From Candidatus Tisiphia endosymbiont of Nedyus quadrimaculatus (GTDB lineage Bacteria > Pseudomonadota > Alphaproteobacteria > Rickettsiales > Rickettsiaceae): DNA of 64,000 nt. The position numbers and the translations under genes were made by a program. The stretch covers positions 1 through 64,000 of the forward strand of contig NZ_OZ060452.1 of assembly GCF_964059235.1 (NCBI RefSeq), read 5' to 3'. The notes under the pieces were generated by a model. It saw nothing but the letters and a program-made list of their open reading frames with translations, made no database searches and had not been told where the DNA came from. The number at the start of each line of letters is the position of its first letter. Positions within the stretch are counted from its first letter, which is position 1. Below, in pieces: positions 17,324 through 26,329 of the stretch.

Positions 17324-18893
17324 TAATGATTTAAACAAAAAGATTGAATATTTTGATAATCTCAAAACTAAACGGGAGAAATGGCATCATATATGGGATG
17401 AGTTGAAGAAATATGTTTGTCCGCAAACTGAAAGCAATAAGGTAATATTTGATTCAACTTCCATTTGGTCAAGAGAGCAATTAGCATCAGGTCTACAAAG
17501 CTTGCTGGTAAACCCAGCAATGAACTGGTTTAACCTTACTATAGTCGCTGAAAATGATGAGCAACAGCAATATTTAACCACAGCTGAACGCAGCATGTTA
17601 GCCCAAATGCTAGAAAAAACCCTAATGGATATATTTAATAATCCGGCTTCTAATTTCTATAGTCAAATACATCAGTTTTTTTTGAATTTATCAGCTTTTG
17701 GTACTGCGATATTCTATGTTGAAGAAGATATAGAATTAGCCCAGACTCTGTTCTTTCGTAATATTAATTTACAGGAATGTTATTTTGAAGAGGATAAGTT
17801 TGGTTTTGTTAATACAATGTACCGACTATTTAGCATGCCGATAAAATCGGCATCAGCTAAATGGGTAGACTTTGCCCCTTTCAAGGAAAGGTTAGCCCGA
17901 AATCCTGATGAAATAGTAGAAATATTGCACATAGTTAGCCCACAAGCTCAAAATCAGAAAAGTAAAGGTAGAAAATTAACGGCAGCTAGTCCTTCAACAT
18001 CTAGCTCATCGCTACTGCCCTATAGTTCAGAATACATCTATCTTGCTGAACAAAAAATTATCAGTCAATCAGGCTATTCTTATTTCCCATTTTTTGTAAC
18101 GCGGTGGGTAAAAGAAGAAGGTGAAGTATATGGCTATGCTCCGGCTCATCATGTGCTACCTGATATTAAACTACTCAATAGTTTAAGACAAATTACCCTG
18201 AAAGTAGCACAAAAACAACTAGACCCACCATTATTAGTGCCTAAGGATGGCTATTACTTACCTCTTTACACTACGCCGGGTAGTGTTAATTTCTATCGTA
18301 ACGGTATGGCGGATAAAATAATACCCCTAACTGGTATGGAGAATATCCTACCAACTGAAATCGAGCAGAATCAATGCCGCGATGCGATATTTAAGGCATT
18401 CTATGTTGATATTTTTAGAATGCAGAAAGAAAACAAAGAAATGACTGCCACTGAGGTACAAATTAGAACAGAAGAACAATACCGTTTAATGTCCCCGATG
18501 GTTGGAAGAATTGAGAGTGAGTTGTTAAATCCGTTAATTATGGCGATATATCAAACACTAATCAAATATAATAGAGTACCGATTTTAGAGGGGGCAAATA
18601 GCCCACCTGAAATAGAGATTGAATATGTATCACCACTATCTAGGGTACAGAAAACATCAGCAATAGCCAGCGTTGAACAAGTATTAGGTTTTTTCCAAAG
18701 AAGTGGTATCAGTAACTTTTTTCCTGAGATTTATGATAATATCAACTGGGATAAATGTTTTAAACTATTCTTCGAACTGAGAGAAGCCCCAAGCTCAATC
18801 CTCAAGAACGAGCAAGAAGTATTACAAATCAGACAACAACGTAAAATGATGCAAATGCAACAATTACAACAGCAACAACAAATGCAAGGGTAA
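17316..18893 (+). CDS. Podovirus-type portal (head-tail connector) protein
   Basis: The 525 residues resemble the head-to-tail connector family of T7-like phages. Features include REKWHHIWDELKKYVCPQ near the N-terminus, SREQLASGLQSLLVNPAMNWF, the central SGYSYFPFFVTRWVKEEGEVYGYAPAHHVLPDI (in two parts), and NKEMTATEVQIRTEEQ near residue 375. The portal forms the ring through which DNA is packaged. The C-terminus is a run of Q and M. It overlaps the upstream gene, indicating tight co-translation. Confidence 0.85.
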   Translation: MPDNDLNKKIEYFDNLKTKREKWHHIWDELKKYVCPQTESNKVIFDSTSIWSREQLASGLQSLLVNPAMNWFNLTIVAENDEQQQYLTTAERSMLAQMLEKTLMDIFNNPASNFYSQIHQFFLNLSAFGTAIFYVEEDIELAQTLFFRNINLQECYFEEDKFGFVNTMYRLFSMPIKSASAKWVDFAPFKERLARNPDEIVEILHIVSPQAQNQKSKGRKLTAASPSTSSSSLLPYSSEYIYLAEQKIISQSGYSYFPFFVTRWVKEEGEVYGYAPAHHVLPDIKLLNSLRQITLKVAQKQLDPPLLVPKDGYYLPLYTTPGSVNFYRNGMADKIIPLTGMENILPTEIEQNQCRDAIFKAFYVDIFRMQKENKEMTATEVQIRTEEQYRLMSPMVGRIESELLNPLIMAIYQTLIKYNRVPILEGANSPPEIEIEYVSPLSRVQKTSAIASVEQVLGFFQRSGISNFFPEIYDNINWDKCFKLFFELREAPSSILKNEQEVLQIRQQRKMMQMQQLQQQQQMQG

Positions 18894-18903
18894 GGAAGAA
18901 CAA

Positions 18904-19176
18904 ATGAAACTATCAATTAACTCCTCATCCCCATCTAATTTACTAACAAAAGAGCAATTAAAATCAATTTATTGCAAGCTTTTTAGTGGAGAAGATGGTA
19001 AAATAATATTAGAGGATTTAGCTCAAATGAGTGGCATATATCGCAGCAATTTTGTTCGACAAGAAAGTGAGTACACTGCTTTTCTAGAAGGACATCGGGC
19101 GTTGTTCCTGTATATATGCTCGCAGGCGTCAAGAGATGATGGAGTTAATAATATTGATGGTGCTAAAATAGAGTAG
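18904..19176 (+). CDS. Small phage protein, Bbp19-like
   Basis: The 90-residue protein contains FSGEDGKIILEDLAQMSGIYRS and EGHRALFLYICSQAS (quoted in pieces of the family pattern). It resembles the Bbp19 family of short phage proteins that sit next to the portal gene; the function is unknown. It follows the portal stop by 10 bases with an AAGGA site. Confidence 0.6.
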   Translation: MKLSINSSSPSNLLTKEQLKSIYCKLFSGEDGKIILEDLAQMSGIYRSNFVRQESEYTAFLEGHRALFLYICSQASRDDGVNNIDGAKIE

Positions 19177-19243
19177 TAGTTTACAATAGTAAAAAAATAG
19201 TTTTTAAACAGACAAATGTGGTTTTTTATAATGAGGATAACTT

Positions 19244-20179
19244 ATGAGCAGTAAACCGCTGATATCGTTGGACTATGCAATTAAATATTTACTCAAGAAC
19301 AAAGGTGACTATGAGATAGTCGAGGGATTTATTTCGGCGATACTTAGAGATGTCGGCGGCTATTCAGCAGTAAAAATCATTGCCTTACTTGAGAGTGAAA
19401 GTAATAAAGAAAGTGTAGACCTAAAAAAAAGCATTGCTGACGTTGTTGTTGAAGACCAACAAGGTCATAAATATATTGTTGAGATAGATCGCACTTATAC
19501 TAGCTTGTTTCTCCATAAAGCTTGCTTTAATACTAGCCGGTTGATTGTTGATAGTATTTATGCGAGTCAAGATTATGCCAGCATCAAAAAAGTATTTCAT
19601 ATCAACTTAATATATTTTGCTTATGCAGGTATGAAATCGCCTTTATATCACGGTAAAACTATTTTTAGAGAAATAGATCGAGAACATCCTATAGACCTGC
19701 ATCTTGCTGATACAGAGGGTAAGGTAGTGGATATTCATAATGTATTTCCAGAATATTTTGTTATTTCCGTACCACTTTTTGACGATATTATAAAAAAGGA
19801 AATGGATGAATGGTTATATTTTGCTAAACACAATGAGGTTAGAGATGATTTTAAATCACCTTATATGAAGAAAGTAGCTGAACGACTTAGCATCCTAAAA
19901 ATGACTACAAAAGAACGTATAGCTTATAATAGATATGTCAATGAATCCTTAAAACAACGTGATTATATAGTTTCAGCTGAGCAAAAAGGTAGGGAAGAAG
20001 GTAGGGAAGAAGGTAGGGAAGAAGGTATTGAAAAAGGTGAAGAAAAAAATGCTATAGCTACAGCAAAAGAAATGTTAATTAATAATGAGCCAATAGAAAA
20101 AATAGTTAAATATACAAAACTAACCATTGAAAAAATAGAACAGTTAAAAAAAGAAATAGAAGTGTTAAAAGAAGAATAA
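19244..20179 (+). CDS. Rpn-family PD-(D/E)XK nuclease / putative transposase
   Basis: The 311-residue protein starts SSKPLISLDYAIKYLLKNKG and has the nuclease core SIADVVVEDQQGHKYIVEID, with D and ExD positions as in Rpn/PD-(D/E)XK transposase-like nucleases; the usual ExQ is ExD here. A repeated hinge (GREEGREEGREEGIEKGEEK) near residue 250 precedes a C-terminal helix. Such proteins are common in rickettsias and are thought to nick DNA. Its place between the Bbp19-like and scaffold genes suggests a later guest in the phage module. Confidence 0.75.
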   Translation: MSSKPLISLDYAIKYLLKNKGDYEIVEGFISAILRDVGGYSAVKIIALLESESNKESVDLKKSIADVVVEDQQGHKYIVEIDRTYTSLFLHKACFNTSRLIVDSIYASQDYASIKKVFHINLIYFAYAGMKSPLYHGKTIFREIDREHPIDLHLADTEGKVVDIHNVFPEYFVISVPLFDDIIKKEMDEWLYFAKHNEVRDDFKSPYMKKVAERLSILKMTTKERIAYNRYVNESLKQRDYIVSAEQKGREEGREEGREEGIEKGEEKNAIATAKEMLINNEPIEKIVKYTKLTIEKIEQLKKEIEVLKEE

Positions 20180-20183
20180 GCAA

Positions 20184-20987
20184 ATGAGCAAAGAAGGAAC
20201 TGCTAATAACTATGAAACTAACCCTACTTCCTCTGCTAGCGATTGGCTAGCTAATATGCCTGAGGACATCCGCAAAGCTGAGTCACTTGGTAAATTTAAG
20301 GATGTATCATCTTTAGCACAGAGCTATTTGGAAGCAGAAAAGAGCTTGAATCAACGAATTGCCGTGCCAAAAGATGATAGCTCTGATGAAGAGTGGCAAA
20401 AATTTTATTCTCGTTTGGGACTGCCTGAGGATAAGAAATATACTGACAAACGATCCAAGGAAGATGAGGAGTATTTAACTCGTTATGAAGACATGTTTTA
20501 CCAAAGCGGATTATCTAAAAGGCAAGGTGAGAAGCTGCTTAATTCTCTGTATGGTTTTTCGCAGGATTTACAAAAACAGCAAAAAAATGCTATCGAGCAA
20601 ACACGTCACTCTCACATTGGTTGGTTGAAAAACACTTATGGTGAAGGTTTTGACAGTAAGATGACAGTGATGCAGGCAGCTTTATCTAAGTTTGGTACTA
20701 AAGAACTGGCTGAATTAATTGAAGATTCCAATTACTCGCCAGCCTTAGTAGATTTGTTAGTTAGGGTTGGTGAAACCTTAAAATCCGATTCGTTAGTAAC
20801 TGGTAAAGAGCTACCTGCAATTAATAGCCGGGAAGCTGCATTGTCAGAGATAGAAAAACTTGATTCTGACCCTGAGTTTATGGTAAAATTAAGGACTAAA
20901 GACCATACGGGACATGATCAAGCTGTGAAACGTATGCAACAATTATACAAAATCGCTTATGATAAAAAACAAGAAAAAATAACGTAA
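20184..20987 (+). CDS. Phage capsid scaffolding protein
   Basis: The 267 residues are acidic and helical. They include DWLANMPEDIRKAESLGKF, KDVSSLAQSYLEAEKSLNQR and VPKDDSSDEEWQKFYSRLGLP, close to the scaffold/head-assembly proteins of podoviruses. The scaffold guides capsid assembly and then leaves. It lies directly before the capsid gene, as expected, and 4 bases after the nuclease gene. Confidence 0.8.
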   Translation: MSKEGTANNYETNPTSSASDWLANMPEDIRKAESLGKFKDVSSLAQSYLEAEKSLNQRIAVPKDDSSDEEWQKFYSRLGLPEDKKYTDKRSKEDEEYLTRYEDMFYQSGLSKRQGEKLLNSLYGFSQDLQKQQKNAIEQTRHSHIGWLKNTYGEGFDSKMTVMQAALSKFGTKELAELIEDSNYSPALVDLLVRVGETLKSDSLVTGKELPAINSREAALSEIEKLDSDPEFMVKLRTKDHTGHDQAVKRMQQLYKIAYDKKQEKIT

Positions 20988-21179
20988 CCAACCAATCATT
21001 AAAGTCATGATGTAGGTGACAACTCATTTTAAGCCTGCAACTTCGCAATAACCTATCATAAAAGAGCCACTAATAGCATAGATACCCGAAAGGTCGTTAG
21101 CTGTGTAACGGACAACGACCACATTCGAGTATAAATGATATCGCACTTTAAATATTGATAGATTATTTGAGGAGGAAAA
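20988..21179 (+). promoter_or_regulatory. Structured leader upstream of the capsid gene
   Basis: The 192-base gap holds a hairpin with the stem GGTCGTT (21092-21098) / AACGACC (21114-21120), followed by a strong GAGGAGG site just before the capsid ATG. It is the largest gap inside the morphogenesis cluster apart from the IS630 and could hold a late promoter, a terminator-like element or an mRNA stabiliser. The function is not shown by the sequence. Confidence 0.4.
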
Positions 21180-22148
21180 ATGGAACAAATAACAGATGGT
21201 CTTAAAGAACAATTTGCCAAAAATATCAGCCTAGTTATTCAACAAGAAGGTTCTAAGCTGCGAAAATGCGTTACTAATGGTACGCAAGATACTGAATTAA
21301 TTAGCTTTGAGTCAATGACTACCCATGAGGTCGAGAGTAGAACTAGACACCTAATTGATCCTAATGGCTTACATGGACATTATGCTGATGATGGAGACCG
21401 TGACAGGTTAGAACAAATAGAATTTAAAATTCCCACTATCTCAAGACGTTTTTTGACTGCATCGAGCTATCACTGGAATGCTACCATGGATAGGAACGAT
21501 AAGCTAAACTTACTAACCGACCCCACCTCACATTTTCCTAAAATGGCAGGTTGGGCAATGGGTAGACAACAAGACCGGGTAATTATTAGTGCTTTTGCCA
21601 GTCCTGTCAGAGCAGGACGGACAGGCAACAATGTGATTAACTTTGATGTAGTTAATAATGTGATACCGGTAGGAATTAGGGTTACTGATGCTAATTTAAC
21701 CTTAAATGCTCAAGCTGCAGTTGCTGGCAACAGAGGTATCATTGACTCGAAAAGAGCCGGACTAACTGTTGATAAACTAATCAAAGCTCATCATATCTTA
21801 AAAAAACGCTCTTTTGGTATGTATGAAAAATTATACTTACTATGTTCAAGTAATCAAATCTCCGACTTGTTACGTGATCCGCAAATTACCAATTATGACT
21901 ATAATAACGTTAGAGCTTTAGTGAGTGGTGAAGTTAATAGCTTCTTAGGATTTACCTTTATTACTAGCGAGATGTTGGGTGGTATATTTGATGATACTGG
22001 TGGTGCGGTTCAATCTAGATACGCTATTAAAGATTGCTACGCCTTTAATGAAGGAGCGATAAGGTTCAATATTGTCAACGGTTCTAGCAAAAAGGGCATT
22101 GAAGAGCTGGTACAATATCATTATGCCAAGGTATTATACTACTCATAA
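21180..22148 (+). CDS. Phage major capsid protein
   Basis: The 322-residue protein lies after the scaffold gene and has a strong ribosome site. Text such as DGDRDRLEQIEFKIPTISRR and SYHWNATMDRNDKLNLLTDP, then MGRQQDRVIISAFASP, is typical of a podovirus capsid protein. It forms the phage head shell. The frame is complete; an IS630 has landed at its stop codon (TCATAA, where TA is the target) without changing the protein. Confidence 0.78.
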   Translation: MEQITDGLKEQFAKNISLVIQQEGSKLRKCVTNGTQDTELISFESMTTHEVESRTRHLIDPNGLHGHYADDGDRDRLEQIEFKIPTISRRFLTASSYHWNATMDRNDKLNLLTDPTSHFPKMAGWAMGRQQDRVIISAFASPVRAGRTGNNVINFDVVNNVIPVGIRVTDANLTLNAQAAVAGNRGIIDSKRAGLTVDKLIKAHHILKKRSFGMYEKLYLLCSSNQISDLLRDPQITNYDYNNVRALVSGEVNSFLGFTFITSEMLGGIFDDTGGAVQSRYAIKDCYAFNEGAIRFNIVNGSSKKGIEELVQYHYAKVLYYS

Positions 22149-23233
22149 ATGAAGGGTTGCAAAGATAGGAGAAATATTATAGAGTTTAGGATATTATGAG
22201 TAAGAATATATTGACAGAAGAACAAAGAGAAAAGTTGAAGGAACGTCATAAGACAGAACGAGACGGACGCATACGTGATCGTATTAAGGCAGTGTTGATG
22301 TATGACGATGGGTATAGTAATGTAGAGATTGCTAAGGTACTACTCCTGAGCCACGAAGCGATAAGAAAACATATTGTTGATTATCAAAAAGCCAATAAGC
22401 TTGCTACCAACAATGGAGGTAGCGCAAGCAAATTAAGTGATGGTGAGAGGGAAGAATTAGTGACTCACCTAGAAGTAAATAATTATGTTTATGCTAAAGA
22501 TATCATGCATCACATTGAGAACAAATATGGGGTGACATATACGATAACGGGAGTAACAAAATTACTATATAAACAGGGTTTTGTTTACAAGAAGCCGAAA
22601 GTAGTACCGGCTAAGCTGGATTTTGACAAGCAAGAATTATTTAAGTTAAACTACAGTTTACTAAAAGGGAATCTTAGAGATAAGGAAGCCATATATTTTA
22701 TGGATGGTGTTCATCCTCAGTATCAAGCAAGGGCAAGGTGCGGTTGGATAAGAAAGAACCAAAATAAGACCCTACCAACATTCAGTGGCTGGAGAAGAAA
22801 GCACATGATTGGTGCTATTAACCTAGCTGATTTACAGTTAGTAAGCACAGAGAACCCCAAAATAAATGGGGAGCAGATAGTTAATTTTCTACAAAGGTTG
22901 GAAGAGGAGAATAGTGACAAGGAAAGAATATATTTAATCTGTGACAATGCTAGTTACCACAAATCCAAGAAAGTTAAGGAATACCTAGTAAATACTAAAA
23001 TAGAGCTAGTATTTTTGCCACCATATAGTCCAAATCTTAACCCAATTGAGAGATTATGGAAGTTTATGCACAGTATTACAACTAATAATAAATTTTATCA
23101 TAATTTTGAACAATTTTCGGAAGCAATAAACAAATTTTTCAGCAACATCGCCGATTATAAAGATAGGTTACGTGCCTTAATAAACGATAATTTCCAAACT
23201 ATTACCGTTAACCATTTCTGCAACTCTTCAGGT
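22148..23233 (+). mobile_element. IS630-family insertion sequence
   Basis: The inverted repeats are TGAAGGGTTGCAAAGATAGG (left) and TGAAGAGTTGCAGAAATGG (right, inward). TA dinucleotides at 22146-22147 and 23234-23235 fit the TA target duplication of IS630/Tc1-mariner elements. Without it, the capsid stop is followed at once by the next phage gene. Confidence 0.82.
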
Positions 23234-23236
23234 TAA
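22196..23236 (+). CDS. IS630-family transposase
   Basis: The 346-residue protein has an N-terminal helix-turn-helix (GYSNVEIAKVLLLSHEAIRK) and a DDE core: YFMDGVHPQ, ICDNASYHKSKKV and LPPYSPNLNPIERLWKFMH. The last is the hallmark of IS630. The stop TAA lies partly outside the element, made with the target TA. The gene looks intact. Confidence 0.92.
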   Translation: MSKNILTEEQREKLKERHKTERDGRIRDRIKAVLMYDDGYSNVEIAKVLLLSHEAIRKHIVDYQKANKLATNNGGSASKLSDGEREELVTHLEVNNYVYAKDIMHHIENKYGVTYTITGVTKLLYKQGFVYKKPKVVPAKLDFDKQELFKLNYSLLKGNLRDKEAIYFMDGVHPQYQARARCGWIRKNQNKTLPTFSGWRRKHMIGAINLADLQLVSTENPKINGEQIVNFLQRLEEENSDKERIYLICDNASYHKSKKVKEYLVNTKIELVFLPPYSPNLNPIERLWKFMHSITTNNKFYHNFEQFSEAINKFFSNIADYKDRLRALINDNFQTITVNHFCNSSG

Positions 23237-23647
23237 TTGAGTATATCTTACAGTGAAGCTTTTGGAGCGAGCCGTGATAATGAACAAGCAGTAGTAGTGA
23301 TTAAATGTTTAAAGAATTATGACCGCAACAGCCATCGTGGTGAGTTGTGGAAAGCAATAGACGATGTGAATCACAAGAGAGGTGTGCATAGCATAACAAT
23401 GCCATGGCAGATGTTTGGCAATCAATGTCGGAATAGTGATAATACAGAGGATATTAATGAAAATGATTTAGCCGTAATTGCCAACAATAATTTAGCCGCT
23501 AGAGTACGAAGGCTTGCCGTAAGAAGAGCAGCTGTTGGTGCTATTGTTGGTGGTGGTGCTGTTGGTGGTGTTGATATTGGTGTTGGTGATGATTTTGGTG
23601 ATGATGATGATATTGGTGCTATCGTCCATAGTGATGATGAACATTAA
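23237..23647 (+). CDS. Phage protein of unknown function with a Gly/Asp-rich tail
   Basis: The 136 residues start at a TTG right after the IS630; before the insertion this TTG followed the capsid stop directly. The first 90 residues (VVVIKCLKNYDRNSHRGELW, DDVNHKRGVHSITMPWQMFG) look like a real protein; the end is low complexity (VGGGAVGG, GDDFGDDDDIG). I do not recognise the family. By position it is a virion or head-completion protein. Confidence 0.5.
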   Translation: MSISYSEAFGASRDNEQAVVVIKCLKNYDRNSHRGELWKAIDDVNHKRGVHSITMPWQMFGNQCRNSDNTEDINENDLAVIANNNLAARVRRLAVRRAAVGAIVGGGAVGGVDIGVGDDFGDDDDIGAIVHSDDEH

Positions 23648-23673
23648 TAATAATGGCTAAATGATTACCTAGT

Positions 23674-23824
23674 GTGAAATATGATATTATCAAGAAGGCA
23701 GTAGTACTACTTGGGGCAAATGTTGGTATTAGTAGCATTGGTGGTGGCAGGATATCAAAAGCCGAAGAATTATGTGAGGAGTTTGTTAATCCTGCTATTG
23801 AAGATGCTGTACTAATGGTTAAAT
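23674..23824 (+). pseudogene. Phage head-tail adaptor-like gene, 5' fragment cut by IS21
   Basis: From a GTG the frame reads KYDIIKKAVVLLGANVGISS, then ISKAEELCEEFVNPAIEDAV, and is cut by the IS21-A end at 23825. Position after the capsid and the N-terminal style suggest an adaptor or tail-tube A protein of a podovirus. The tail genes that should follow are absent here; part of one may be at 6883-7107. Confidence 0.5.
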
Positions 23825-24206
23825 TGTCAATAAGCGTTGAAAAATGACCCACATAAGTCTAGAACTATTGTTTTTTTTTCATACGATAACTTTCATTTCC
23901 CGTTTCAATGATATCACAATTATGACAAACTCTATCAAGTAGCGCTGAAGTCATTTTATTACAACCAAATATTTGTGACCATTCTGAGAATATAAGATTA
24001 GTAGTAATAATAATTGAAGTGTTGGAATGTATTTTAGATAATAGATGAAAGATAAGTTGACCGCCATTCTTAGAAAATGGTAGATAACCAAGCTCATCTA
24101 GGACTAGTACATCTATTTTTTGCAAGGAAGCTGCTAGTTTTCCTACCTGAGCAGAGTTCTTTTCATATTCTAATTGATTAGCAAGATCTACAAGATTAAA
24201 AAATCT
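23825..24206 (-). mobile_element. IS21-A remnant: left end and istB 3' part
   Basis: The block starts TGTCAATAAGCGTTGAAAAA and continues with the last 90 or so residues of istB (LVLDELGYLPFSKNGGQL, IIETGNESYRMKKKQ). It matches the complete copies until it stops at AAAAAATCT, where an IS256 begins. Confidence 0.9.
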
Positions 24207-25642
24207 GAGAACATTCGCTGAACTGTGTCAGTATAGAATATCATACTTTAAAATTCAACCTATCAGGGAAGAAAATATCTAGCTGCGAAACGGTCACTGC
24301 CCAATTTGGTATTGGCATATTCCATTTAGCTGTAATCTGTTTTATAGCACAAAATACCAGTTTAAACAAAGCATTTTCACTAGTAAAAGCTCCTTTTGTT
24401 TTAGTATATTTTCTGACTTGACGGTGAAAACCCTCAATCGGATTGGTGGTATAAATCAGCTTTCTAACCTCGCCTGAATACTTAAAATACGTTGCTAGAT
24501 TATCCCAATTTTGTTGCCAAGATTTAATAACCATCGGATATTTTTTACCCCATTTTTCCTCAAGTCGTAGCAGGTTATATTCTGCCACATCTCTACTTTC
24601 CGCTTGGTAAATCATCTTTAAATCTACCATAAATGATTTCTGATCTTTGCTAGCTACATGCTTTAAAGAATTACGAATTTGATGTACTATACAAAGCTGT
24701 ATTTCAGTTTTTGGAAATACTGTATTAATGGCTTCCGGAAAACCTTTCAGCCCGTCAATACAGGTTATTAATATATCTCTCATACCACGTGTTTTTAAAT
24801 CGTTAAGAACACCTAACCAAAAATGTGATCCTTCTGATTCACAAGCATAAAATCCTAGAATATCCTTATGACCATTTTGGTCAATCCCCATAATATTATA
24901 AACAACTTTAGTTGTTACTTTGTTATCTTGTCTAACCTTAAAAAACATAGCATCAAGAAAAACTATCGCATACATCGCTTCAAGTGGTCTACTTCGCCAT
25001 TCATTTAATTGCGGCATCAGCTTGTCGGTAACAGATGAAATTGTAGCAGCTGATACCTCTACACCATATATCTCTTGTAGGTGTCCAGCAATCCCTTCGT
25101 AAGATGTCCCAAGATCATAAAGAGCTAATATTTTATTATCCAGCTCCTCATTTAAAATAGTTTGTCTTTTTTTAATCAATTGTGGTTCAAAACTACCATT
25201 ACGGTCTCTTGGTGTTTCAAGTTCGAAGGAACCTGTAGCCGTCTTCATAGTCTTAGTATTAATGCCGTTTCTACGGTTACTACCTTGTTCCAAACTATTT
25301 TCTAGTAAGTGATAATCCATTTCACCTTCTAGGGCAAGCTCCGTAAAATCTTTCACTAAAGACGTTAGCAGTCCACTTGGACCAAGTAATGGCTTGCCTT
25401 GGTATAGTCCTTGTATGATCTCCATACATTTATCTTGATTAAGTATTTGTGATACTTTATCTAGTTGAATTGGTTTCATTGGTTTACTCATGTCAAATTT
25501 CCTATTATTTTACGCGAAGAACATGTGGATAAGTTGATAGTAACTTATCCACATTCTTCGCTATTTACAACATCAATAATCTTTATTTTATATATTTAAA
25601 AGATTATCTTTTTCTATTTGACACAGTTAGACGAACATTCCC
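24207..25642 (-). mobile_element. IS256-family insertion sequence
   Basis: The ends are imperfect inverted repeats around TTCGCTGAACTGTGTCA (left) and TTCGTCTAACTGTGTCA (right, inward). The flanks share AAAATCT (24200-24206 and 25643-25649), close to the 8-bp duplication usual for IS256. The left flank is IS21 istB and the right flank is IS982, each of which naturally contains AAAAAATCTT at that point. Confidence 0.85.
24241..25491 (-). CDS. IS256-family transposase
   Basis: The 416-residue protein is full length for the mutator-type IS256 group. Markers include RRNGINTKTMKTATGSFELETPRDR (in pieces), IVFLDAMFFKVR (first Asp), LITCIDGLKGFPEAI (second Asp), CIVHQIRNSLKHV, and the late IYTTNPIEGFHRQVRK with the catalytic Glu. 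It is intact and probably functional. Confidence 0.93.
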   Translation of the reverse strand: MSKPMKPIQLDKVSQILNQDKCMEIIQGLYQGKPLLGPSGLLTSLVKDFTELALEGEMDYHLLENSLEQGSNRRNGINTKTMKTATGSFELETPRDRNGSFEPQLIKKRQTILNEELDNKILALYDLGTSYEGIAGHLQEIYGVEVSAATISSVTDKLMPQLNEWRSRPLEAMYAIVFLDAMFFKVRQDNKVTTKVVYNIMGIDQNGHKDILGFYACESEGSHFWLGVLNDLKTRGMRDILITCIDGLKGFPEAINTVFPKTEIQLCIVHQIRNSLKHVASKDQKSFMVDLKMIYQAESRDVAEYNLLRLEEKWGKKYPMVIKSWQQNWDNLATYFKYSGEVRKLIYTTNPIEGFHRQVRKYTKTKGAFTSENALFKLVFCAIKQITAKWNMPIPNWAVTVSQLDIFFPDRLNFKV

Positions 25643-25855
25643 AAAATCTTACTTCGAAAGCGTAACTTAATTGAAACAGTTTTTGATTATCTAAAAAATA
25701 AAATGAACCTTGAACATACTAGACATAGATCACCAATAAATGCCTTTGTCCATATATTATCTACTCTTGTTGCTTATTCATTAAAGAAAAATAAACCTTC
25801 AACAAAATTTGATTTTAATCTACATGTTCTCAATATCCTTATCCCGAATTGACGT
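25643..25855 (+). mobile_element. IS982 3' fragment
   Basis: The last 210 bases of IS982 (transposase residues from about 230 onward, CTTACTTCGAAAGCGTAACT, and the right inverted repeat) are present. The left part is replaced by IS256. Together with 481 and 10551 this makes three IS982 loci in the window. Confidence 0.9.
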
Positions 25856-25883
25856 AAATTAAATGACTTTAAAAATACAGTCT

Positions 25884-25966
25884 AGCTCGATTTAATTGAC
25901 TCTCAAAATTTCTTGGCTCACATTAATTGATTCTATATTTTCCTTCGGCTCACTTTATTTGACTCT
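25884..25966. repeat. Three direct repeats of about 20 bp, a probable IS21-type end
   Basis: Three related 20-mers at 25884, 25915 and 25947 (for example GGCTCACATTAATTGATTCT) repeat at 31-32 bp. The pattern looks like the multiple transposase-binding repeats at the ends of IS21-family elements, of a type different from A, B and C. No transposase gene adjoins. Confidence 0.5.
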
Positions 25967-26010
25967 ATCACTCCCACAATATTTACTGAATTTAGCTTTA
26001 AAAAATAATA

Positions 26011-26276
26011 ATCTTAACCTCAGTTCGATATAAGAATTATTAATTCTTATATCGAACTGGCTTTGTTATAAGGAAAAATGCACTCTTGAAGCGATTCTGC
26101 GAGTGCATTTTAACTTTTTTCATCATTCAATATGTGATTTTAATAATTAAAATCACATATTGAATGGAGTGTTATATTTTAACAATCAGGTGTAGAACCT
26201 CTTCAAACCTAATTGTTTCTATATATAACACGAAAGTTCGATGTAACTTGTTACATCGAATTCAGGTTAATCTTAT
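26011..26276. repeat. Multi-hairpin palindromic element A (downstream of proS)
   Basis: It is bounded by TTAACCTCAGTTCGATATAA and, inward from the right, TTAACCTGAATTCGATGTAA. Inside, in order, are: a 17-bp perfect hairpin; AAAATGCACTC/GAGTGCATTTT; a 20-bp perfect stem around ATTCAATATGTGATTTTAAT; a stem AACAATCAGGT/ACCTAATTGTT within GTGTTATAT/ATATAACAC; and a final hairpin TTCGATGTAA/TTACATCGAA. The element at 28240-28618 has the same order of stems with changed sequences. Confidence 0.7.
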
Positions 26277-26329
26277 AATTATTTCGTAGTTTATACGGCT
26301 AGATGATTAGATAAAAATGCTCGTTATTT

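Noticed and set aside
25884-25966. CRISPR-like short repeats
   Set aside because: Only three degenerate 20-mers with 11-12 base gaps and no cas genes; an IS end is a better explanation.
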